Under the pieces are notes generated by a model, which was not told the origin of the DNA, did no database searches, and saw only the letters and a program-made list of their open reading frames with translations. A stretch of DNA of 38,554 nt. Origin: Rhodospirillales bacterium (GTDB lineage: Bacteria > Pseudomonadota > Alphaproteobacteria > Reyranellales > Reyranellaceae). A program made the position numbers and the translations under genes. Location of the stretch: positions 4,500 through 43,053 of the forward strand of contig PLYQ01000169.1 in assembly GCA_003153415.1 (NCBI GenBank), read 5' to 3'. Shown here in pieces: positions 10,495 to 18,200 of this stretch; the stretch's first letter is position 1, and each line of letters begins with the position of its first letter.

Positions 10495-11289
10495 ATGCTT
10501 CTCTCTCTCAACGGCCATCGTGTCTATTTCGACCTCGCCGGCCCCCAAAACGCTCCCGTCGTCTGCTTCACCCATTCGCTGAATTCCGACGGCGGTATGT
10601 GGGCCGAGCAGCTCGTGCCGTTGCTTGGCGCCGGCTACCGCGTGCTGCGGCTCGACATGCGCGGCCATGGCGGCAGCGCGCCGGTCGACGGCGACTACAC
10701 GATGGACGCGCTGTCGGCCGACGTGAAGCGTTCGCTCGACGTGTTGGGCATCAAAAAGGTGCACTTCATTGGCCTCTCGATCGGCGGCATGATCGGCCAG
10801 GGCTTTGCGCTCGCCTATCCGAACGCCTTGGCGTCGCTGACGCTCTGCGATACCCAGCCCTCGACACCACCCGGCTCGGCCGGGACGTGGGAGGAGCGCA
10901 AGGCGGTCGTTCGCAAGAGCGGGTTGGCGGCACTCGCCGACAGCACGATGACGCGCTGGTTCACCGACGAGTTCAAGCAGGTCAACCCGGCGCGCTGGCG
11001 CGAGATCCGCGACACGATCAGCGGTACCACGCCCCAGGGCTCCGCGGGCTGCATGTCGGCGATCCAGAACTTCGACTATCTCGAGCGGCTGCCGACCCTT
11101 AAGATCCCGACCCTCGTGATCTGCGGCGACCTCGACGAAGGCACGCCGCCGGATCGCAACAAGCTGATCGCCTCGAAGATCCCCGGCGGCAAGTACGAGG
11201 GCATCGCCCAGGCAAAACACATGCCCAACGTCGAGCGGCCCGAGCAGTTCAACCGCATCATGATGAGCTTTCTGGCGGCCAACCGTTAA
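10495..11289 (+). CDS. Alpha/beta hydrolase, 3-oxoadipate enol-lactonase-like
   Basis: Cytosolic hydrolase of 264 residues. Oxyanion region FTHSLNSDGGMW is near 23-34, RLDMRGHGGS near 52-61, and the nucleophile elbow GLSIGGMIG has Ser about 96. The acid is in the VICGDLDEGTPP strand-turn and the His in AKHMPNVERP near 243. The layout matches PcaD-like lactonases, but the family covers many esters and lactones and no other pca gene is present, so I do not name it PcaD. AGGAGG lies 5 nt before ATG 10495. The acyl-CoA dehydrogenase gene starts 20 nt downstream and is probably cotranscribed. Confidence 0.9.
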   Translation: MLLSLNGHRVYFDLAGPQNAPVVCFTHSLNSDGGMWAEQLVPLLGAGYRVLRLDMRGHGGSAPVDGDYTMDALSADVKRSLDVLGIKKVHFIGLSIGGMIGQGFALAYPNALASLTLCDTQPSTPPGSAGTWEERKAVVRKSGLAALADSTMTRWFTDEFKQVNPARWREIRDTISGTTPQGSAGCMSAIQNFDYLERLPTLKIPTLVICGDLDEGTPPDRNKLIASKIPGGKYEGIAQAKHMPNVERPEQFNRIMMSFLAANR

Positions 11290-11309
11290 GCCATCGTTAA
11301 GGACCTGAA

Positions 11310-12476
11310 ATGGATTTCGCCTTCTCCGAGCACCAACTCGCCATCAAGGACAGCGTCGCCAGGCTCTGCGCCGGCTTCGACGACAAATACTGGCTCAAGA
11401 AGGACAAGGACGGCGGCTTTCCTGAGGACTTTTACAAGGCCATGGCCGCTGCCGGCTGGCTCGGCATTGCCATGCCCGAGGAATATGGCGGCGCGGGGCT
11501 GGGCATCGCCGAAGCCGCCATCATGATGCAGGCCGTGGCCGAGTCGGGTGCAGCGCTACAGGGCGCCTCGGCGATCCATCTCAACGTCTTCGGGCCCAAC
11601 CCGATCGTCGTGTTCGGCACCGACGAACAGAAGAAGCGCATCCTGCCCGATATCATCGCCGGCAAGGTCAAGGGTTGCTTCGCCGTCACCGAACCCGACG
11701 CCGGACTCAACACCACCGCGCTCGACACCAAGGCCGAACGCGATGGCAACGGCTACATGGTGCATGGCAAAAAGACCTGGACCTCGACAGCACAGGTTGC
11801 CGACAAGATGCTGCTGATCGCCCGCACCACGCCCAAGGAGAAGTGCCGGCGTGCCACTGATGGCCTGTCGCTGTTCTACACCGACTTCGACCGCAGCAAG
11901 ATCGAAGTGCGCGAGATCGAGAAGATGGGCCGCAAGGCCGTCGACACCAACCAGGTGTTCATCGACGGCCTAAAAGTTCCGCTCGAGGACCGCATCGGCG
12001 AGGAAGGCAAGGGCTTTCACTACTTACTGCACGGGCTCAACCCCGAGCGCGTGCTGATCGCGGCCGAAGCGATCGGTATCGGCAAGTGTGCGCTGGCGCG
12101 GGCCACGCAATATGCCAAGGAGCGCATCGTGTTCGGCCGGCCGATCGGCAAGAACCAGGCGATCCAGCATCCCCTGGCCGAGAGCTGGATGCAGCTCGAG
12201 GCGGCCAACCTGCTGACCTTCAAGGCGGCCTGGCTCTACGACAACGGCAAGGACTGCGGCGCTGAGGCCAACTCGGCCAAATATCTCGGCGCGCGCTGGG
12301 CCTACGAGGCCTGCGAGCGGGCGATCCTGACCCATGGTGGCTACGGCTACGCCAAGGAGTTCCACGTCGAGCGATTCCTGCGCGAAGTCATGATCGCGCG
12401 CATCGCGCCGGTCAGCGAGCAGCTGATCCTGTGCTACGTCGCGGAGCGCGTGCTGGGCCTGCCCAAGAGCTATTAG
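11310..12476 (+). CDS. Acyl-CoA dehydrogenase, Glu in isovaleryl-CoA-dehydrogenase position
   Basis: FAD-dependent acyl-CoA oxidation, 388 residues. The N-terminal helical domain starts MDFAFSEHQLAIKD. The flavin motif CFAVTEPDAGLNTT is at 123-136 and RIVFGRPIGKNQAIQHPLAE near 274-293. The C-terminal base of medium-chain enzymes (Glu in YEGT) is replaced by Pro367 in IAPVSEQ. Instead Glu246 in GLNPERV sits where isovaleryl-CoA dehydrogenase has its catalytic Glu254, so the enzyme is probably active on branched or unusual acyl-CoAs. AAGGA lies 7 nt before the ATG. It overlaps the convergent FUSC gene by 4 nt. Confidence 0.93.
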   Translation: MDFAFSEHQLAIKDSVARLCAGFDDKYWLKKDKDGGFPEDFYKAMAAAGWLGIAMPEEYGGAGLGIAEAAIMMQAVAESGAALQGASAIHLNVFGPNPIVVFGTDEQKKRILPDIIAGKVKGCFAVTEPDAGLNTTALDTKAERDGNGYMVHGKKTWTSTAQVADKMLLIARTTPKEKCRRATDGLSLFYTDFDRSKIEVREIEKMGRKAVDTNQVFIDGLKVPLEDRIGEEGKGFHYLLHGLNPERVLIAAEAIGIGKCALARATQYAKERIVFGRPIGKNQAIQHPLAESWMQLEAANLLTFKAAWLYDNGKDCGAEANSAKYLGARWAYEACERAILTHGGYGYAKEFHVERFLREVMIARIAPVSEQLILCYVAERVLGLPKSY

Positions 12477-13582
12477 GCCGCCTTGGCCTCAGCGCTCCAT
12501 TCCGTGACCACGCGTTCGAGGTCGCGAAAATTCTGGTGCATCTGCTCCAGGACAAAACCCACGGCAAAGAAACGCTCGGCCGCAGCGGCGGGCAAAGCGA
12601 GTGTCAGGCCCTCCTTCCTCAACGCCTCGATCTCGCTGCCGTAGGCCGCCAGCGCCTGGACAAAAGGATCGAGCGACGGCGGGCCCCAGCGCGCCAGCAG
12701 TGCCGCGCCGCTTGCCCGCATATAATCCGACGCGGCGCTGGCGATCGCACCCAGGCGAGGTTTCAGCCGCACCCGCATCGTCGCCGGCAGCGGCGCCCCG
12801 GCTGCGCGGCCGAGCATGACCAGGTCATGGCGCAGCCTGAGCAATGTGCGGCGGAGCGGGCCGGTGTCGGGCTCTGCCGAGAGCCGCGCGGCACGCTCGC
12901 GCTCAGCCTCGCCGCTGACGGTGTTGATTTCGACCAGCACTTCGCCAATGCCGTCCTGCAGCGGGTACAGTTGGGCGTTGTCCAGTCCCTCGCACACGCC
13001 GGCGAGCAACAGCTCCAGCCCGTGCGCCATCAGGTCGAGCATGCGCGCGGCAGCATGGCGCACCAGGCGATGGGCGCTCGACGGCAGCACGAAGAAGGAC
13101 ACCGCGAGGCCGATGACGGCGCCCAGCGCCACTTCGAGCACGCGGTTGATCGCCGAATCGAGCGGGCTCGAATGAGTGAAGGTCGGCACCAGCAGCACAA
13201 TGATCGCCGTGATCGGCACGACATTGAGGTTGGCCCGGGTGGCCGCGATCGCAGCGAGCGGCGCCACGGCCAGGACCAGCACGGCAAGCAGGGCCAACTC
13301 GCTCTGGTGCGGGATGAGCACGGAGATGGCGCCGCCATAGGCCGCGCCGCCCAGCGTGCCGAGCAGATAGTTGCCGGTGGTCTGGAGTGAGCGACCGACA
13401 CTCATTTGCGTGACGATCACCGCCGTCAGAACCGACCACAGAGGCAGCGGCAGGCTGGCAAGCTGGGCCGCGGCCAATGCCAGCACGGAGGCCAGGGTCA
13501 CCCGGAGGCTGAGCGCCAGATGAACCCGGCGTACGGGAAACCGCGTGCGCAGCCATATCCATATGTTTTTCAGGCGTTTCAC
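12473..13582 (-). CDS. FUSC-family (aromatic acid exporter-like) membrane protein
   Basis: A 369-residue inner membrane protein. Hydrophobic segments between about 22 and 165 give roughly five or six helices (for example VTLASVLALAAAQLASLPLP, LALLAVLVLAVAPLAAIAAT, VALGAVIGLAVSFFVLP). A cytosolic helical domain fills the second half. This half-size layout fits FUSC/ArAE relatives associated with efflux of aromatic acids. The start is GTG 13582, with only a weak ribosome site; no better in-frame ATG exists before the first helix. Partner subunits (HlyD-like or outer membrane factor) are not nearby, so the transport role is inferred. Confidence 0.85.
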   Translation of the reverse strand: MKRLKNIWIWLRTRFPVRRVHLALSLRVTLASVLALAAAQLASLPLPLWSVLTAVIVTQMSVGRSLQTTGNYLLGTLGGAAYGGAISVLIPHQSELALLAVLVLAVAPLAAIAATRANLNVVPITAIIVLLVPTFTHSSPLDSAINRVLEVALGAVIGLAVSFFVLPSSAHRLVRHAAARMLDLMAHGLELLLAGVCEGLDNAQLYPLQDGIGEVLVEINTVSGEAERERAARLSAEPDTGPLRRTLLRLRHDLVMLGRAAGAPLPATMRVRLKPRLGAIASAASDYMRASGAALLARWGPPSLDPFVQALAAYGSEIEALRKEGLTLALPAAAAERFFAVGFVLEQMHQNFRDLERVVTEWSAEAKAA

Positions 13583-13735
13583 GACAGGGCCGACCCAGGG
13601 AATTTTCGTCGCCAGTTAGAGAACCATGGCCGAAACCGGGCGAAAAGTATCAGGTCAGCCTGCAACTATCGGGCAACCATCCGCCAGACGCGGGCGTTTC
13701 CTTGGAAACCACAGGTTCCACCAGTGGAGGAAGCC

Positions 13736-14119
13736 ATGACCCGGTCCCAGTTCTACACCGCCGTCCTGGCGGGAAGCCTTGCCTGCGGTGCGGCCGCGTT
13801 TGCCGCCCCGCCCGTGCCGCCGACGTCGTCGCAAACCCGCGCCGAGACGGCCTGCCAGGACCAAGGCATGCACCCCAATTCACCGGAGCGGGAGCTTTGC
13901 CTCTCCCATGTCACGCGGGCCTTTGACTGGGGCGAGACGAACCTCGCCTATGAGCTCGCCCGGACGACCGGCGAAGCACGCGAGGCCTGCACGGCCTCCG
14001 GCCTCGCGCCCGGCAGCCTGGGCTATCGCACCTGCATCGACGTCGAAGTCGACGCGCGCACCCAGCTCCTGATCCTGGGCGACGACCAGAGCGGCGAGAA
14101 CGTCGCCCGATCGCCGTAG
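13736..14119 (+). CDS. Small secreted Cys-containing protein of unknown function
   Basis: 127 residues with a signal peptide (MTRSQFYTAVLAGSLACG...AFAA, probable cleavage about residue 24). The mature part of about 100 residues has four cysteines (TACQD, ELCLS, EACTA, RTCID), an even number consistent with two disulfides in the periplasm. GTGGAGG lies 6 nt before ATG 13736, which rules out the longer frame from 13406. I recognise no domain. It stands alone between the convergent SRPBCC gene and the divergently transcribed FUSC gene. Confidence 0.8.
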   Translation: MTRSQFYTAVLAGSLACGAAAFAAPPVPPTSSQTRAETACQDQGMHPNSPERELCLSHVTRAFDWGETNLAYELARTTGEAREACTASGLAPGSLGYRTCIDVEVDARTQLLILGDDQSGENVARSP

Positions 14120-14141
14120 CAGGGACGATCAGGGGGGGCGA

Positions 14142-14672
14142 TCAGCGGGGAATGCGCTTTTCGTATTGCCCGTCGATGGCGCGATGGAGATCCCAGAAGG
14201 CCTGTGGCACCCGGCCATTGGCACGCTCAACCAGGACCATAAGCAAGGCGTGCCAGCCGCCGCTCACATTGACCATTTCATCGCGGCCGGCCAGGCGTCG
14301 ATGCGTCAGAGTGAACAACACCTTGTCTCCTTGCGGCGCCAGTTCGAACACGACCTCCGACGAGGGCGGCCAGGAGAACGCAAATCGCCGCGGCGGATCG
14401 TATTCGGTGATCTCGACGACGAACTCGTGACCGTTGGCGTCGATCTCGCGGTACTTCTCCGGCGGCGGCGCGTTGTGCGGCGACAGGTCCGAATGTTTGA
14501 AGCGCAGCGTCATCTTGCCGCCGACTCGAAGGTCGGTCGGGCCCGACGCAAACCACTCGCCGCGCTTCTTCGCGTTTGTCAGATAGGCCCACACCGTCTC
14601 GATCGGACTGGGCAGCAAGCGCTCGAAGCGCACTTCGGTCGGTGAAATGACGGTGCCGTAGTCGTCGCTCAT
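14142..14672 (-). CDS. SRPBCC/AHSA1-type ligand-binding protein
   Basis: Small cytosolic START-like fold, 176 residues. It opens with VRFERLLPSPIETVWAYLT (strand plus helix of the AHSA1 group), followed by LRVGGKMTLRF, FVVEITEYDPPRRFAFSW, and a C-terminal amphipathic helix with GGWHALLMVL. Such proteins bind hydrophobic ligands, but the ligand is unknown. Its start overlaps the arsR stop by 4 nt (ATGA), so it is coupled to the regulator. The ArsR plus SRPBCC pair is a recurrent two-gene unit in bacteria, and the twin-dyad promoter upstream should control both. Confidence 0.9.
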   Translation of the reverse strand: MSDDYGTVISPTEVRFERLLPSPIETVWAYLTNAKKRGEWFASGPTDLRVGGKMTLRFKHSDLSPHNAPPPEKYREIDANGHEFVVEITEYDPPRRFAFSWPPSSEVVFELAPQGDKVLFTLTHRRLAGRDEMVNVSGGWHALLMVLVERANGRVPQAFWDLHRAIDGQYEKRIPR

Positions 14673-15013
14673 TTGCGGCTCCTTTTCTTGCCGGCGTGGC
14701 GCAACAGCGCAGTTTCAAGGTCGTCGAGGCGGGCCGACCAGAAGCGCTGATAGAAGGCGAGCCATCGATCGGCCTGGGCGAGCGGCCCGGCCTCGATGCG
14801 GCAGCGGTGCGAACGGCCCTCGATGGTGCGGCTGAGCAGCCCCGCCTCCTCCAGCACCTTCACGTGCTTGGCGGCGGCGGCAAACGACATGTCGAAGGGC
14901 TCGGCGAGCTCGCCCACCGTGCGCTCAGCAGCCGCCAGGCGGCGCAGCATGGCGCGGCGGGTCGGATCGGACAGCGCGCCGAATACACGATCGAGGGCTT
15001 CTTGTTCAACCAT
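14669..15013 (-). CDS. ArsR-family winged-helix repressor
   Basis: 114 residues. The helix-turn-helix core begins RVFGALSDPTRRAMLRRLA and includes TVGELAEPFDMSFAAAAKHVKVLEEAGLL, with the recognition helix around residues 45-65 and the wing at SRTIEGRSHRCRIE. No cysteine-rich metal site is visible, so metal sensing is unlikely; the coupled SRPBCC protein suggests an organic signal. ATG 15013 is preferred over an upstream TTG (15049) because the promoter at 15021-15049 would place the transcript start at or next to ATG 15013. No Shine-Dalgarno sequence is present, as in leaderless genes. The ATG sits in the centre of operator 1, implying autorepression. Confidence 0.9.
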   Translation of the reverse strand: MVEQEALDRVFGALSDPTRRAMLRRLAAAERTVGELAEPFDMSFAAAAKHVKVLEEAGLLSRTIEGRSHRCRIEAGPLAQADRWLAFYQRFWSARLDDLETALLRHAGKKRSRK

Positions 15014-15022
15014 ATGGTTGAA
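15005..15022. promoter_or_regulatory. Putative ArsR operator 1
   Basis: TTCAACCATATGGTTGAA is a perfect 18-bp palindrome of the form TTCAAC-N6-GTTGAA. It covers the arsR start codon and overlaps the -10 element. The same half-sites and spacing recur 40 bp away at 15045. Confidence 0.75.
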
Positions 15023-15049
15023 TATAGAAGATGCGCCGGCAACGTTCAA
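15021..15049 (-). promoter_or_regulatory. Promoter of arsR-SRPBCC unit
   Basis: Reading the minus strand, TTGAAC (15049-15044) and TATATT (15026-15021) are separated by exactly 17 nt. The expected start point is about 15014-15013, i.e. on the arsR ATG. The -35 lies in operator 2 and the -10 touches operator 1, so repressor binding would block polymerase. Confidence 0.65.
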
Positions 15050-15062
15050 CCTTTTTGTTGAA
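15045..15062. promoter_or_regulatory. Putative ArsR operator 2
   Basis: TTCAAC-CTTTTT-GTTGAA has the same half-sites and N6 spacing as operator 1, start to start 40 bp, close to four helical turns. It covers the -35 of the arsR promoter and lies 47 bp before the preferred epoxide hydrolase start, so it may also control that divergent gene. Confidence 0.7.
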
Positions 15063-15109
15063 TGACAGCAAGCTTGTCATCGCCCACGAAGCGAGAGACC
15101 TTTGGACTC

Positions 15110-16252
15110 ATGACTGCCTCCATCGGTCCTCTCCCCGCTTCCGTCCTGCCCGCCGGTGTGCGAGCGCGCATTTTGCCTGGCATCAACGGCCTCGACATGC
15201 ACGTCCTCGAAGCCGGTTTCGAGACGCCGGGACGGCCCGCTGTGCTGCTGCTGCACGGCTTTCCCGAGCTCGCCTACAGCTGGCGCAAGGTCATGCCGGC
15301 GCTGGCATCGGCGGGCTATCACGCGATCGCGCCCGACCAGCGCGGCTACGGCCGTACCACCGGCTGGGACGCCGATTACGACGGCGACCTCGCGGGCTTT
15401 CGTTTCATGAATTTGCTGCGCGATGCCATCGGCGTGCTGTTCGCAACCGGTCACCGCTCGGCGGAGGCGGTGGTCGGCCACGATTTCGGCGCCTCGGTCG
15501 CGGCCTACGCCGCCCTGGTGCGGCCCGACATCTTCAAGCGCATGGTGCTGATGAGCGCGCCCTTTGCCGAGCCGCCGTCGGTGCCGTTCGGTGACAGACC
15601 GACAGCGAAAGCGCCGGACATCCATACCGCGCTCGCAGCACTCAGCCGGCCGCGCAAACATTACCAGGGGTACTACTCGACCCGGCCGGCCAACGAGAAC
15701 ATGTGGCATGCCCGCCAGGGCGTGCATGACTTCCTGCGCGCCTATTACCATCACAAGAGCGCCGACTGGAAAGCCAACAAGCCGTTCGAGCTCAACGGCT
15801 GGACGGCCGAAGAACTCGCCAAGCTGCCGACCTATTACATCATGGATCTCGCCGAAGGGATGGCCGAGACCGTGGCCAAGGAGATGCCGTCGGCCGCCGA
15901 AATCGCCGCCAACAAATGGCTGCCTGACCGCGAGCTCAAGGTTTACAGCGACGAATACGCCCGCACCGGCTTCCAGGGCGGCCTCAACTGGTATCGCGTG
16001 CGCATCAGCGGCCGGGTGAGCGGCGAGTTGGAAGTCTTCACCGGCCGCACCATCGACGTGCCGTCGACCTTCATCTCGGGCCGCGGCGACTGGGGCATCT
16101 ACCAGACGCCGGGCGCCATCGAGAAGATGCAGAAGAGTGCCTGCACTCAGATGAAGGCGATCCACCTCATCGAGGGTGCCGGCCATTGGGTGCAACAGGA
16201 GCAGCCGGGTGAGGTGAACCGGCTGCTGATCGATTTTCTCATGCAAACGTGA
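15110..16252 (+). CDS. Epoxide hydrolase (alpha/beta hydrolase fold)
   Basis: Opens epoxides to diols through an alkyl-enzyme ester; about 380 residues. The oxyanion motif LLHGFPELAYSW is near 56-67, DQRGYGRT near 90, and the nucleophile elbow GHDFGASVA has Asp about 124. A lid region holds YYHHKSADW, and the His lies in the C-terminal GAGHWVQQEQP. An Asp nucleophile rather than Ser separates it from esterases. ATG 15110 (MTASIGPLP) is preferred; the in-frame ATG at 15062 overlaps operator 2 and has no ribosome site. Divergent from arsR-SRPBCC, whose repressor probably governs it. It overlaps the convergent LysE gene by 14 nt. Confidence 0.88.
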   Translation: MTASIGPLPASVLPAGVRARILPGINGLDMHVLEAGFETPGRPAVLLLHGFPELAYSWRKVMPALASAGYHAIAPDQRGYGRTTGWDADYDGDLAGFRFMNLLRDAIGVLFATGHRSAEAVVGHDFGASVAAYAALVRPDIFKRMVLMSAPFAEPPSVPFGDRPTAKAPDIHTALAALSRPRKHYQGYYSTRPANENMWHARQGVHDFLRAYYHHKSADWKANKPFELNGWTAEELAKLPTYYIMDLAEGMAETVAKEMPSAAEIAANKWLPDRELKVYSDEYARTGFQGGLNWYRVRISGRVSGELEVFTGRTIDVPSTFISGRGDWGIYQTPGAIEKMQKSACTQMKAIHLIEGAGHWVQQEQPGEVNRLLIDFLMQT

Positions 16253-16799
16253 AGGCGGTCGTGAGCACGAGGGTGGCGGCAAAGGCTGCATTGGCGATGC
16301 GCGAGCGCACGGGATCGTAGAACAGCCGGGAGAGCGACGCGCCGGCCAGCAGCCAGCAGACGTGGATCGCCACGATCATGACGATCAGAATCGCCACCTT
16401 GGGCAAAGCGTCGAGCGTCGAGCCGGCAAACACTGCGGCGATCGCGAGATAGGCCTTGGGATTGGCGACAGCCAGTAGGAACGCTCCCGCGAAGGACGGC
16501 GTCCCCGCACCTGCCTGCTTCGACAAAGGCGGTGCCGTCGCGATCCGGAAGGCGAGATAGAGCATGTAGACCGCCGACGCCCCGAGGAGGACGGGCGCCA
16601 GACGCGGCACGGAAAGCAGAAGCGATACGACACCGGCCGCGACCGCGATCAGCACGACCGTCGTGCCGGCAACGAGGCCCAGCAGATAGCCGAGCGAGCG
16701 TCGCAGCCCGTAGGCTGCGCCGACCGCCGTCATGCTGATCGTCGAGGGTCCGGGGCTGCCCATGACGACGACCGCTGCCAAGATCAGCGACAGGACCAT
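16239..16799 (-). CDS. LysE/RhtB-family amino acid exporter
   Basis: A 186-residue inner membrane protein with about six helices. The family signature GSPGPSTISMTAVGAAYGLRR follows the first helix (residues 14-34), and the AVANPKAYLA motif is in the middle. Relatives export amino acids such as lysine, threonine or homoserine lactone; the substrate is not evident. AGGA lies 7 nt before ATG 16799. A 12-bp palindrome 24 bp upstream may be its operator. The 3' end overlaps the convergent epoxide hydrolase gene. Confidence 0.9.
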   Translation of the reverse strand: MVLSLILAAVVVMGSPGPSTISMTAVGAAYGLRRSLGYLLGLVAGTTVVLIAVAAGVVSLLLSVPRLAPVLLGASAVYMLYLAFRIATAPPLSKQAGAGTPSFAGAFLLAVANPKAYLAIAAVFAGSTLDALPKVAILIVMIVAIHVCWLLAGASLSRLFYDPVRSRIANAAFAATLVLTTAFTFA

Positions 16800-16822
16800 G
16801 CCGTGATCCTAGTGCCGCATGA

Positions 16823-16834
16823 AAGACCGGTCTT
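16823..16834. promoter_or_regulatory. 12-bp palindrome upstream of lysE-like gene
   Basis: AAGACCGGTCTT is perfectly palindromic and lies 24 bp before the LysE-type start, in the 46-bp gap to the M28 peptidase gene. AGACCGGTCT-type cores are common in TetR-family operators, but no TetR gene is in the window. Confidence 0.35.
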
Positions 16835-16845
16835 GAACGTTTGTG

Positions 16846-18126
16846 CTACTTGGTCCGCCACCTGGCAGCTTCCGCCGGATCGGCGTTGCAGGCCGCCGCC
16901 ACCAGCGCTGCCGTCAGCAGGGTTGCTTGCCGCAGCTCACTTTGCGCCACCTTGTCCCGCGTGTCCGCGGGCGTCAGGACCACGCGCAAGTGCGCCGTGG
17001 GATCGTCGAAGCCCGCGACCAGACGGATGGCAGGGATGCCGCCCGCGGCGAAGTTGGCGTGATCGGAGTTGGTCATCAGCGGCCGTACGGTACGCAGGCT
17101 TTGGCCGTTGGCCTCGGCAACGCGCAGCAGGAACGGCTCGACGCCGCGATAGCCGCTGCTCAGCGCTGCGAGGTTCGGACTCCCTGCCACTGAGTCGAGA
17201 TTGACGTTGAGCGCGATCTTCGCGCGCTCGGTCTCGCTCAGCGCCGCCACATACTGCGCCGAGCCGGTGAGCGCCCACTCCTCGACGCTGAAGAACATCA
17301 CGCGCAGGCCGCGCCGGAAGCCCGCCACCAGCAGCGACAGGGCGCGCGCGACGGCAAGCACCGATGCGAGACCCGTGCCGTTATCCATGGCGCTCTCGGC
17401 GAGGTCATGACCGTCGACATGGGCGCTCAGCACGACCCATTCGTCGCTCAGCCCCGGATAGTCGTAGACCAGCGTCTCGGTCTCGGCCGGTGCTTCCGCG
17501 GTCTCGATCGTCATGGTGACCGATGGCCAGCCGCCAGCGCGACGGGCCAGACGCGCCGCCGTCTCGGGCGCGATGCCAAGTGCGGGAATGCCCTCGCCGC
17601 CTTCGCGGCCCGAAGAGCCCGCCACGAGGTGGCCAGCGAGCGGTCCGGCGATCAGGAAGCCGACCGCGCCATGGCTCCTCGCCATGTCGTACTTGCGCCG
17701 GCGGTGGATGGTACCGGCGGCGAACATCAGCTCGTGCCGCACCAGCACGATGCGGCCCTTGATCTCGGCGGCGTGCTCGGCGAACTCATCCGGCGTGCCG
17801 CGGCCGAGATCGATCACCTCGGCCGTGAGTGCGTCGCGCGCCGTGGCGATGGTGCGGACCAGTGGATGACAGGCCGCCATGGTGCCACCAGGCAGACGCA
17901 GCGTTGCGGTCTTCGCCCGCCAGCCACCATAGGCAACGGGGATCGAGCGACCCGCATTGGCCGGCGACGCCGCACGTACCCGCTCGCGCAACAGGGCGAA
18001 GGCGCGCTTCTCGCTCGCCGTGCCGGCCAGCCTGCCGCCGCAGTCACAGATGTCGTTGAAATCGCGCCACAGTCCGTGATCTGCCGCGATGCGGCCGGCG
18101 ATGGCTTCGTCGAGCTTCATATCCAT
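16846..18126 (-). CDS. M28-family metallopeptidase with PA-like insert
   Basis: Zinc aminopeptidase-type hydrolase of 426 residues, lacking a signal peptide and therefore probably cytosolic. A PA-like segment (KGRIVLVRHE to GAVGFLIAGP) precedes the catalytic part. Di-zinc ligands are visible in order: LSAHVDGHD (His, Asp), AMDNGTG (Asp), FFSVEEWALTGS (general-base Glu pair), NVNLDSVAG (Asp), and a late His in PTAHLR. ATG 18126 has AAGG 5 nt upstream; ATG 18120 is the alternative. Divergent from the amino acid ABC operon 74 bp away, suggesting a link between peptide hydrolysis and uptake, but this is inference. Confidence 0.9.
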   Translation of the reverse strand: MDMKLDEAIAGRIAADHGLWRDFNDICDCGGRLAGTASEKRAFALLRERVRAASPANAGRSIPVAYGGWRAKTATLRLPGGTMAACHPLVRTIATARDALTAEVIDLGRGTPDEFAEHAAEIKGRIVLVRHELMFAAGTIHRRRKYDMARSHGAVGFLIAGPLAGHLVAGSSGREGGEGIPALGIAPETAARLARRAGGWPSVTMTIETAEAPAETETLVYDYPGLSDEWVVLSAHVDGHDLAESAMDNGTGLASVLAVARALSLLVAGFRRGLRVMFFSVEEWALTGSAQYVAALSETERAKIALNVNLDSVAGSPNLAALSSGYRGVEPFLLRVAEANGQSLRTVRPLMTNSDHANFAAGGIPAIRLVAGFDDPTAHLRVVLTPADTRDKVAQSELRQATLLTAALVAAACNADPAEAARWRTK

Positions 18127-18164
18127 GTGAGCCTTCTAGCATAGGATTTGCTTCCCTCAGCCCC

Positions 18165-18184
18165 GTCTGCGTAACCTCGCAGAC
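18165..18184 (+). promoter_or_regulatory. Dyad/hairpin adjacent to ribosome site of ABC operon
   Basis: GTCTGCG-TAACCT-CGCAGAC is a perfect 7-bp inverted repeat with a 6-nt loop. Flanking CCCC can pair with GGG after a bulged A, which pulls the GGGAGGG ribosome site (18186-18192) into the stem. It may act as a DNA operator or as an RNA hairpin that limits translation. Confidence 0.4.
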
Positions 18185-18200
18185 AGGGAGGGTTTGGGGG

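Noticed and set aside
10400-10511. Coding extension reading through the REP-like element (SFAALRMT)
   Set aside because: This peptide is the known translation artefact of a palindromic intergenic repeat.
11310-12476. Reading the second acyl-CoA dehydrogenase as catalytically dead
   Set aside because: A Glu is present at the isovaleryl-CoA dehydrogenase position, so activity is likely.
14669-15049. Longer ArsR from TTG 15049
   Set aside because: It would place the promoter and both dyads inside the coding region; the conserved domain starts after ATG 15013.
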